Of a stretch of 12,304 bases of DNA, positions 1 to 9,333 are shown piece after piece. The position numbers were made by a program, and so were the translations under genes. Within the stretch, counting starts at the first letter, position 1. The number at the start of each line of letters is the position of its first letter. A model generated the notes under the pieces. The model saw only the letters and a program-made list of their open reading frames with translations, searched no databases and was not told the DNA's origin. Source of the stretch: Auxenochlorella pyrenoidosa (lineage: Eukaryota > Chlorophyta > Trebouxiophyceae > Chlorellales > Chlorellaceae); NCBI GenBank assembly GCA_001430745.1, contig KQ481983.1:1060402-1072705 (forward strand), in the 5' to 3' direction.

Positions 1-1878
1 CTCCGCGGCGCGCAGCCAGCGCAGCAGCCCCTCCTCCACCGCCGACGACACCACCGGCAGCAGCGACACCGTGCCCATGGCCAGCACGTTGGCGGCCGTC
101 AGCCACACACCGTGGTCGCACTTGAGGTGCCCCAGCTCGTGAGCCAGCACAGCCTGCGGGGGGGGCGGCCACAGGTGCAGGGCGGGCGGTCGACTGCCAG
201 CACAGCGCAGCCTGTACATCCTGTGGCTGCCGCAGCGTGCACCTCCAGGAGCGGCGGAAGCCAGGCGCCGCTGCCAGTTCAGGGCTGGCGGGAGCGGCGG
301 CGGGCGCGGCACAGCAGGTCAGGGAGCCCCGGAGCGTGGCGGGGCGGGCGCTGCTCTGCGCTGGCTGCACCTCTGCGCAGCGCGCACCTGCACCTCTGCC
401 GGCGTCAGCAGCTCCAGCAGGGCGGTGTGCACGACGATGAAGGGCTTGCGCCCCGCGATGGCCAGGGTGTAGGCGTTAGGCACCGGGTTCTGCAGCGGGG
501 GCGGGGGTGGGGGCGTCTCTGGAGGCCGCGCCCGCAAGTGGGCCTGTGGGCTTGAGCAAGTCCCGGGCAGGGCACAGCCCCCATGCCGGCTGTCGTGTCC
601 GCACGCCAGCGGCGGCAGGTGGGGGAGCATGTGCAAGGAGGGGGAGGCCGCGGTGCAGGCATGCATGCCCTGTGGCCCCACGTGCACCGCTGCACGTGCC
701 GAGCTCCTGCCACAGGAGGCAGCCTCTCTGGCGCGACAAGCGTGCAGGGCGCTGGGGGGCTGCGCGCCGCACCTGGCGGACGTTGAGCACCCCTGGCCCT
801 GGGGTGCATCCTCACCTGGCGGACATACAGCTCTGGCGCCTCCATCTCCAGGATGGCCGCTGCCTCCACCAGCAGGCGGTGCAGCGAGGGCAGCTGGTCG
901 GGGCCTGCCAGCACGGCTGTGCCGATGTTCTCCAGCAGCAGCACCTGCTCCGCCACCGGGCCCTGCCGGGGGGTGGGGTGGGGGGCCAGCTTGGGGGGGC
1001 GCCTGGGTGGCCGGCCGGCTGGTGCAACCCGCAATTAGGGTTTGAACCCGCAGCCAAGGGCGGCCCACAAACAGCTGCCAGCTGGCTGCGCATGCTCATC
1101 CCCTGACGCTTCCGGCTCTGGGGAGGTGGAGGCGGGGCACACTGCATAGACTGGTCGCAGCCTGGCATCCATGCACGAGCCCAGGGATGGCTGGATGCAT
1201 CAGCACACAGCGACAGGCGAGAGGGTGGCGGGCCAGGGAGCGCGCCCGGCGCAGCGCACCATCATGTTGCGTGCCAGCAGCTCCAGGCCGGGCAGCGCGC
1301 GCAGCAGCGCCGTGTTCTGCTGGTCCAGCGGGTGCTGGAACTGGGAGGCCGACAGGCCGCGGTAGGCACGCACCCGTTGGTGCGGCCAGCCCGCGGCCTG
1401 CTGCTGCCCCTGCTGCTGCTGCGCTGCTGCTGTGTCGCCGCCGCCGCTGCTGCCGCTGCTGCTGCCGCTGCCACTGCTGGCTGCGCTGGCAGCAGGGGTG
1501 CTGCTGTTGGTGCCGGCTGGCGCCGTGGCGCCCTGCGGGGCCGTTTGCTGGCGCGGCCAGGGGCTGCTGGGCCAGGGGCTGCCATTTGCATCCTGGTAGG
1601 CCTGCAATGCGGGCAGCGCGAGGAAAGCACTGAGCGCAACCAAACAACCAAACAGCGGCACAAGTGAACGGGGCGGCGGGAGTTCCGCAGGCACCACCTT
1701 GCGTCACCTCGAGATGGGGCAGAGCTGCTCAAAGGCCCCCTACCTGCACCACAACTTGCCGAGCGGCCCCGGCAGGCCGCCTGGACACCGACTGCGCACG
1801 AGAAGTGCCTTGCCACAGACGGGCAGCTGCTGCACCATGAAAGCCGGCGCAACAGAGCCTGCAGGTGGCCGAGGACAT
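1..1878 (-). CDS. PGM48: PGM48-type plastid M48 zinc metallopeptidase, partial
   Basis: Five exons join in phase 0 with GT-AG introns: 1878-1744, 1601-1260, 962-816, 489-388 and 153-1 (continuing left). They give 293 residues. Residues 1-45 are rich in Ala, Arg and Ser and acidic-poor, like a chloroplast transit peptide. Residues 46-130 are a low-complexity Gln/Ser/Gly/Ala linker. From about 131 the sequence closely follows plant PGM48 (Arabidopsis At3g27110): HPLDQQNT, LLLENIGTAVL, LYVRQNPVPNAYTLAI and the zinc-binding HELGH at 247-251. The last codon in the window, Glu293 in WLRAAE, sits where I expect the third zinc ligand of the M48 E-x3-D motif; the Asp would lie outside. In Arabidopsis PGM48 is a plastoglobule peptidase linked to leaf senescence; the same role here is inferred. 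The start was chosen for A at -3 and the short transit peptide; in-frame upstream ATGs to 2019 are possible. It is divergent from ispF. Confidence 0.92.
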
Positions 1879-2128
1879 GTTGCCGAGGCAGCAAGCGACG
1901 GGGCTGGGCCGCGTGTATCGAACGACTGTCGACAGCCCTGCAAGCGATCTGGATCGCGAGCAATCCCGCAATTGCTCTGCAAGTGTCGACATCCCTGGAT
2001 CCAACATTCGTTCCAGCACCAGTCGCGAGTCCAGCTGACGTGGCCGTGCTGCCGCACAGGATTGGGAGCTCCCATTCAGAAATGCCGCTGCATTCTCTGC
2101 GATCGCCTTGCAATCATAACAAGTGACA
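1879..2128. promoter_or_regulatory. Shared divergent promoter region of PGM48-like gene and ispF
   Basis: These 250 bases separate the start codons of two head-to-head genes, so they must hold both 5' UTRs and both promoters unless one gene has a distant upstream exon. I see no clear TATA box. Perfect palindromic elements crowd 1926-1991. A TGACGTGG motif at 2036-2043 has the ACGT core bound by plant-type bZIP factors; one such short match is weak evidence. Co-regulation of the two plastid proteins is an inference. Confidence 0.65.
1926..1991. repeat. Cluster of four palindromic elements in the shared promoter
   Basis: From left to right: CTGTCGACAG (1926-1935), a perfect 10-base palindrome; GCGATC (1944-1949) against GATCGC (1952-1957), spacer 2; GAGCAAT (1958-1964) against ATTGCTC (1971-1977), spacer 6; and TGTCGACA (1984-1991). 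The outer two share the 8-base core TGTCGACA and are both followed by similar bases (CCCTG nearby). They could be dimeric transcription-factor sites or form a cruciform; no factor is identified. Confidence 0.6.
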
Positions 2129-3717
<1,589 letters not shown>

Positions 3718-4582
3718 CGCCACAGCAGGCAGCAGCGGCGCCGCTGACTCAGCAGTGGCGGCAGCGGGGGCACCTGTGGTCCAGCCGGCCGGCCGCGTCT
3801 GCCCTTCATAGCGCGCACGTTTGGGTTTGAGCTTGGTAAACCCCCATTTTGACCTCATTCTTGTGTGTGCGCCAAGCAGAGAGGAGCGGTGACAGGGACC
3901 ACGGCGACGTGGCCACAGCCAGGCAGCATTGCCGCCCTGCGCAAACCTGCCCCTGCTCCTGTGGATTGCCCCGTGTCTGTAGCTGCCCTGCACTGCACTT
4001 GTGGGGCGTTTTCCAACTTGTGACCCCCCCCTGAACGCTTGCATGTGCTCGATGAGAAGCATGCCAGCACAGCGAGGGTGAGCGCAACGGTGGCCACAGG
4101 CCTTTGCCCGGGGACGTGCTACGTGCTTCGGTACCGATTCGTCGGGTTTCCATGCTGTCGTGCCCAGCAAGCATTTTAGCCATCCAACTGCAGTGCAAGC
4201 AACATCACAGCCAGCTTGCTGGGCCCCAAGCCGGGCGGACTCCGCCCCCCTCGCCTGCTCGCTGAGGTTTGGTTGCTACCGTTGCCTTCCTTTAGCTTTG
4301 TGGGACTTTTAAAGAACCCTGAAGTGGTTTCTACCACGCTCCCGTGCCGCCGTGTTCGACGGGAGGTGAGTCGGACTGCCGGAGGCGCTGCAACCGTATT
4401 TCTGGGGTTCTTCGAAGCCCAGAGTCTCTATCTGGACCCAGCCGCTGGGCGGATCGGGATGCAAGGCATGCCAGCTGGTTGCCGCCTACGCAGCCGCCGC
4501 TACTGCACGCTTCACATCGTGCAGTACCCGATCCCCCACATGCATCCCTGTTCTACCATGCAGCGTGTTCCAACTGAGGAGC
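3718..4582. other. ispF 3' UTR and upstream region of the membrane-protein gene
   Basis: No coding exon is supported here. The first part is presumably the ispF 3' UTR; I found no TGTAA, the usual green-algal polyadenylation signal. The second part should be the promoter and 5' UTR of the next gene. A strong splice donor (GAG then GTGAGT, GT at 4366-4367) and a possible acceptor (AG at 4562-4563) could bound a 5' UTR intron. The reading frame of the next gene stays open back to 4370 without an ATG. Confidence 0.5.
4437..4525. repeat. Inverted repeats upstream of the membrane-protein gene
   Basis: Perfect short inverted repeats: CCCAGC (4437-4442) with GCTGGG (4444-4449); GGCATGCC (4465-4472); CCAGCTGG (4471-4478), overlapping the previous one; and ACTGCAC (4502-4508) with GTGCAGT (4519-4525), spacer 10. 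They lie in the probable 5' UTR or 5' UTR intron. Function is unknown, and GC-rich DNA makes some by chance. Confidence 0.45.
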
Positions 4583-6760
4583 ATGCCTGGCGTAGCGCCC
4601 GCTGCGGCGGAGCCAGCCGACAAGCTGGTTGCTGCTGACATTATGTTTGCGGCGGTCGGCGGCGTCGTATGGGCCCTCGCCTCGCTCAAGATGTCCTTCT
4701 CCCTCAGCGCAGCCAACAATGCGCAGGCGGCGCTCGGCCTGGCCGCCAGTGAGTGCCATGGTGTGACATGGCGTGCTGCGGGCAGCGTTGGGATGCAGCA
4801 GTGCTGAGGCCGAATGGGCAGCGGCAGCAGCAGCCCGAACCTTCCCGTGCGCAGCTCCGCCTGTGCCGGGGGCAGGTCTGTGAGTGGCAGCCTGTTGAGC
4901 ACGCCGGCAAGCCTCCCTTGTACCGCAAGCCATCCTGGCCCCACCAGCAGCCCCATGCCCTCCCCTTGCCCCGCGTCCCTCTCCCGCCGCAGTCTTTGGC
5001 GTGTCGCTGGCCTGGCCGCGGCTGCGCCCTGCCAGCTACCGCCGCTGGCGCGTCCCCGCGCTCGTCGCCGTGCGCCTGCTGCTCATCCTCATGCCCATCA
5101 ACTTCAGTACAGAAGTGTTTGACGCCATGGCCTTGCAGCTGGCAAACGGCAGGCTGGCCTGGCTCACAAACATCTCCCCTTTCCTGATGGGTGAGGCGGG
5201 TGCGGGCGCGGCATGCTGGGCGTGCAGCGCCACGCGGGGCCCTCCCTGATTGGTTGGGACAGAGCGCCTGTGCGCGATTGGATTAGATTGCACGAGCTCC
5301 TCACCACCTGGCGGGCAGGTTGGAGCAGCCTGTCCGCGCCCGCTGCACACGCTGCGCATCCTTGTGCAGTGAGCCCAGCCATGGTGTGCTGGGGGCTGTC
5401 CAGCGCATGCCACGCTGCACCCTCACACCCGCTGCCCCCTGCAGGAACGCACATCACACAGCTGCTGCTCGTGAGCCTGGGCTGGCGGCTGCCCATGCGC
5501 GTCCACATCCCCCTTCAGGCGCGCCCTGGGGTGTGCACCCGCCGCCCCAACAGAGTTTCTCGTCGTGTTGGACTGTTGCCCTGCGACGCCTGCAGGGACC
5601 AGGCAGGGCGCAGCAGCGATGCTGTGCAGGGGGCGCATCGCTCCCGCAGAGGCATGCAGTGCAGTTCGACCGGCCCGCGCTGTGCATGAAGGCTTGGCTC
5701 GGCCGCTGTGCCGCCTGGTGCTGCCGCAGGCATTCAAGGTTGTGGTGCTGGCGCGCTTTGCTGTTGAAGCCCACTGCAGCAGCCAGGTGGGTGCTGCCCT
5801 GCCCACCATGAACCCAGCAGCAGCCGCGCGCCGGGCACTTGCCTGGGCGGCTGCCTGGGGCCGCCCAGGCGTCTGCTCCAGCGCCGGCGCCGCGCAGCAG
5901 GCCCGGCTTGCCTGCTACTGGTGAGCAGCCAGGCCCGAATTTCTTGTCCCCAGCCCGTGACGTGACCCAGGGGTGCAGCATCGCACTGCCCCGCCCCTTG
6001 CCTCTCCCATCTATGCGTGCGCGCCCCCACCCCACCCCACCCCCTGCTGTGTGGCAGCTCATGCGGAGCCCAGAGGTGTTGGCGGTGGTCAAGGCGATCC
6101 ACAGCAGCATGAACCTGGTTGCCGAGTGCTTCCTGCCTGCCGGCTCGCTGGCGGCACCCACAGGCAAGCCGGCATGCATGGCTCCCCGTGATCGGTGTTA
6201 TTCAATACCAACCCACTTTGAGGTGTCCTCGTCGCTGGCTTCAGCCCCCGGCTCAGCATTCCTGCTGTGCATGGCTGCCAGCCGCGCCGGCATGCAGCGC
6301 GCGTGGCTAGCCGGCATGCCCGGCGTGAGCTGCACCCCCATGCTGCGCCGCCCCCGTGCCCCCTGCTGCAGACCAGCACTCCCAGATGGTGGCCATGTTG
6401 CTTTTCTGCTGGGTGCTGCTGGGCTGGGTGCTGCCCACTCTGCTCCTGCTGTGGCCGCTGCGAGGCGCCCAGCCGTGCCCCGCCAGCAGCAGAGCCGCCG
6501 GCAGCGGCGCGGGCAGCGGCAGCTGGCAGCCGCGAGGGCTGCTGGGTCGCGCGCGCGATGCGCTGGGAGCAGCAGTTGACGGCGTGGAGGCGGCGCTGCG
6601 CTCGCTGCTGCCGGCGCTGCCGCTGCCAGCTGCGCTGGGCCAGGCAACAGGGGAGGCTGCACTCACGCACTCGGCTCGGCTGCCGCTGGCGCTGCGTTGG
6701 ATGGCGGCACTGGCGGGAACGTGGCTCGCCTGCTGCGCCGCTGTGCCACTTGTGCAATGA
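4583..6760 (+). CDS. Unidentified multi-pass membrane protein
   Basis: Six exons can be joined in phase: 4583-4748, 4993-5190, 5445-5518 (or to 5530), 5730-5786, 6058-6163 and 6372-6760, giving 329 residues (333 with the longer exon 3). I do not recognise the family. Hydrophobic, probably membrane-spanning segments lie near residues 15-41, 48-63, 76-91, 123-135, 147-160 and 206-228, with a last one at 307-329 ending at the stop. Arg-rich loops such as RLRPASYRRWR (65-75) separate some of them. Residues 232-306 are an Ala/Gly/Ser/Leu-rich linker. No catalytic motif, ligand signature or clear transit peptide is visible. ATG 4583 has A at -3, but the frame is open further upstream, so an extra 5' exon cannot be excluded. 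The last intron has a GC donor. A transporter-like or structural membrane role would be a guess. Confidence 0.78.
5519..5729 (+). other. Intron 3 of the membrane-protein gene, possible GC-AG splice
   Basis: Exon 3 can end at CTTCAG before GCGCGC, a GC donor, and join in phase 0 to GCATTCAAG after the acceptor at 5728-5729. A normal GT donor twelve bases downstream (CCTGGG before GTGTGC, exon end 5530) is also in phase and adds Ala-Arg-Pro-Gly. The sequence alone does not decide between them. Confidence 0.5.
6164..6371 (+). other. Intron 5 of the membrane-protein gene, GC-AG splice
   Basis: Exon 5 ends CCCACAG before GCAAGCC, which matches the classic GC-donor consensus AG|GCAAG. It joins in phase 1 to ACCAGCAC after CTGCTGCAG, making Thr-Asp-Gln-His. 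A GT further down (CCCC before GTGATC, near 6189) is also in phase but is a poorer donor. Confidence 0.68.
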
Positions 6761-6925
6761 AGCGCCAAAAGAACTGCACGGAAAAGTGTGCTCCCACCTT
6801 CCACACACGCATCCACACGCAAACGTCTGTCTGCTGCTTGGTTTGTCCCATCCTGCTGTTGTTTTTTCCGCTCTCTCTCTGCAATGAACACAGCACTTTC
6901 TATGCTCATCCTTCCCATGCCGCCG

Positions 6926-6944
6926 CCCCCCCCCCCCCCCCCCC
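6926..6944. repeat. Run of 19 cytosines
   Basis: A homopolymer of 19 C follows CCGCCG in the probable 3' UTR of the membrane-protein gene. Such runs slip during replication and sequencing, so the exact length is uncertain. Confidence 0.9.
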
Positions 6945-6956
6945 TGCACCTTAAAT

Positions 6957-6986
6957 TGCCCTTTGCTGCCATGAACGTAAAGGGCA
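6957..6986. repeat. Hairpin in the 3' region
   Basis: TGCCCTTT (6957-6964) is the exact reverse complement of AAAGGGCA (6979-6986), with a 14-base loop. It lies about 200 bases past the stop of the membrane-protein gene and could fold in its 3' UTR. No function is known. Confidence 0.5.
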
Positions 6987-7356
6987 TGCACCACCCAGCC
7001 CGGGCACTCCCCTGTTATTCTGATGCAGCTTTCGTCTCTCCCACAGTAAGCGGCTGTCCCACAATGTGCAATGGTCTCTCTCTCCACTGGCCCTTTTCGG
7101 CGTTTCATTCCTGCACCAAGCTGCAGCAATCTGCCCTGGCAACAAGCATGCCGGGCTGTGGTGGCTTTCCACCTCCTCAACAACTGACTCCCTGCACCCT
7201 TCATTGCAACCCTGCCCCCCTTCGTCCTCCCCATCGCCCTTTGTCTTTCATCGGGAAGGCACCAACAGCGGCGGGCCGCCGCTTGCCACGAATGACAGAT
7301 ACATGCAAATAATGGCACAGCTGAAGCAGGGATGAGGCGCGTGACATGCCGACCTT

Positions 7357-9333
7357 CTAGCTGGCCTGCCCAGCAGGCAGCTGCTCCCCGGGATGAGAAA
7401 CTGCGCCTCCGCTGCTTGCATCTGCGGTCTCCATGGCCCCGCCGGAAGAATCCTCTGCCGGCTCCTCTGCTGGCTCCTCTGCCGGTTCCTCTGCTGATTC
7501 CACTGCTGCCGGCTCCTCTGCCGGATCCCCTGCTGGCTCCTCTGCTGCCGTGGCTTCGCTGCCTGCGCCTGGTGGAGGCGGCGAGTCATCGACCGCCTGC
7601 AGTGGGCCCTGCTCTGGTGGCAGGTCCCCTCCCAATGCAGCACCTGGCTCGTCTTGGCCCGGCGGCGCCTCATCCTGCAGCCCTGGCTCTGCCGGCTCTT
7701 GCTGCCCGCCAGGCGGCACTTCCTCAAGCTGCTTGCTGGTTGTCGGCTGCAGGCCAGGCTCAGCCCCGCCACTGCTGAGCGCAGCCTCGGTGCCTTCACG
7801 ACCGGGCAGCAGCTCATCTTCTGCTGAAGCCTGCTCTGCCATTTCTCCTGCCTGCTCCGCAGCCTGTGCAGCAGCCGCTGCCGCCGGCGCCGCGGGTGAG
7901 GCCGGCAGCTCCTCCCCAGGCCCGCCCTGCAGCGCCCCTGCCGGCGCCTGTGCGACCGCTGCACCCTCCACGGCATCTGGCTCTGCAGCAAGGCGATCGG
8001 CGGCCTGCTCATCCTGCTGCGGCTTGGCCTCTGCCGCTGGCTCTGCAGCCTGGGCTGTGCTCCCCGCCTCTTGCCCGCCGCCCTGCTGCGCCGCCGCCGC
8101 TTGCTGGCCCTGCTGAGGCTCCTCCAGTTCCGCCAGCCGGGCCGCCAGCAGCGACTGCACCGCCACCCCGAGGCTGGAGGCTGGCTGCTCGAGAGCGGCG
8201 CGCAGCGTGGCGGCGACGCCGGGCTGGGACGCCAGCAGGGCGGACAGCGCGCGCAGCGTGCCGCACTCGCCAGCATGGCGCTGCTCCCAGTCGCGGTGCT
8301 GGCACAGCGTGCAGCAGTCTGCAGGCGGGCGGCGTGCGCGGGGGGGCAGGCTCAGCTGGGAACAAGTGGAGACAGGCTGGCTGGGCTGTGAAGGACTGCT
8401 AAACGAGGCGGCAGTGGGGCCGTCGAACCCTGAGGCGCACACATCTCACTCCTGTGCAGTCAGGAACTCGGCTCAGGCGCATGCCTCCTGGCCAGCCAAC
8501 GATCGCATTAACAGCTGCAGCGCTGGAACAGCGCGCCTATGGCAAGGGCCGCCCCCCTCCCCATGCCCTGCTCACATGCAACCGCCTTGCAGGCGCTGCA
8601 GCGGCGCAGCGCAAGGTCTGGGCCCTCGTGCAGGCCGCAGCTGCCGCAGCGCTGCGCCGCCGTGGTGCGCGGCGCAGACGCCGTGCCGTCCCCGCCGCCA
8701 GCCCCTGGGCTGCTAGCGCCATTAACTGCCCCGGCCGCACCCAGACCCGCGCCGCCGCTGCTGTGTGCCCGCGGGCTGCCGGCGGGGCCGTGCCTCGGCG
8801 AGTGCGGCCCCCCCGCTGCCGTCGCTGAGGGCGCCACCGTCACGCGTCCAAACTTGACCCTCAGCTCGTTGCTGCCAGACAGCTGCGGCACCGGCACGCC
8901 ATCCAGCGACTGCACAACTCGCTGGGCCTCGGCCACGCTGCCCATGGTCACCTTGGCATAGGCCAGCGGGGTGGTGGGGTTGGGGTGGCGGCCCACGTGC
9001 ACGAAGTGCACGGTGCCATGCCTGCGCGGCAGCACGGCGGGCGTTGGGCAGCGAGCGGGGCGCGGTGATGCAACAGCCGAGGGCCGTGAGCAGGGCGCCT
9101 GGGAGGGCACACAGCAGCCTTGGTTGCAGCAGTGCGCAGCACTGCTTGCACCGGGCACTCCTGTGAGCAGCTGGCAGGGCACATGCAGGGAGGGGTGCAT
9201 ACTGCAGGACGGGCTACGATGCAGTTGGGCAGTGCAGTGGAGCGCACCTGCCGAGCACGGCGCGCACATCGGCAGAGGTCACATCTGGCCGCAGGCAGCC
9301 AACCCACAGGTCAGAAGTGGGGATTTCAGCCAT
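7357..9333 (-). CDS. RRM and MYND zinc-finger protein with long acidic tail
   Basis: Three exons, 9333-9248, 9021-8576 and 8318-7357, join in phases 2 and 1 with GT-AG introns and encode 497 residues. Residues 8-75 form an RNA-recognition motif: RNP2 is LWVGCL (9-14) and a degenerate RNP1 near 48-55 (LAYAKVTM) keeps Tyr50 but lacks the usual Arg/Lys-Gly and second aromatic. Residues 154-196 are a complete MYND finger, with ligands Cys154, Cys157, Cys170, Cys173, Cys179, Cys183, His192 and Cys196; the intron splits the codon of the conserved Tyr178. MYND fingers usually bind proline-rich partner peptides. After a helical stretch (about 197-250) the tail to 497 is rich in Ala, Glu, Pro, Gln and Gly and looks disordered, with EEPA repeats near 434-467. 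ATG 9333 has G at -3 and +4. A role in RNA-linked regulation is inferred; the target is unknown. Confidence 0.87.
7451..7550. repeat. 12-base minisatellite in the RRM-MYND coding tail
   Basis: About eight imperfect copies of a unit like TCCTCTGCYGGC on the plus strand, one lengthened by three bases. Read on the minus strand they encode the EEPA repeats of the acidic tail. Copy number changes would keep the frame. Confidence 0.8.

Larger units (their letters stand above)
6761..7356. other. Convergent 3' region between the membrane-protein and RRM-MYND genes
   Basis: The stretch between the two facing stop codons is presumably two 3' UTRs. It is noticeably richer in A and T than the exons. It holds a run of 19 C at 6926-6944, a hairpin at 6957-6986 and a CT-rich stretch near 7070-7085. 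I found no TGTAA on either strand and no supported exon; the ORFs crossing it are not convincing. Confidence 0.55.

Noticed and set aside
112..555. Plus-strand open frames over the protease exons
   Set aside because: The HELGH-containing exons on the minus strand explain this sequence; the plus-strand products are low-complexity.
1038..1049. GGGTTTGAACCC, which resembles a tRNA T-arm
   Set aside because: It lies in an intron of the protease gene, the T-loop lacks the usual C, and no acceptor, D or anticodon arm can be folded around it.
3784..3797. GCCGGCCGGC palindrome, also present near 1010 in the opposite orientation
   Set aside because: Simple GC-only sequence; the 14-base match between the sites is not surprising in DNA of this composition.
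6089..7318. 409-codon minus-strand open frame across the end of the membrane-protein gene
   Set aside because: It crosses clear plus-strand coding exons and a 3' region and has no recognisable motif; GC-rich DNA has few stop codons.
9128..9146. Hairpin AGCAGTGC / GCACTGCT with a 3-base loop
   Set aside because: It is short, lies inside an intron of the RRM-MYND gene in CAG-rich sequence, and is easily formed by chance.
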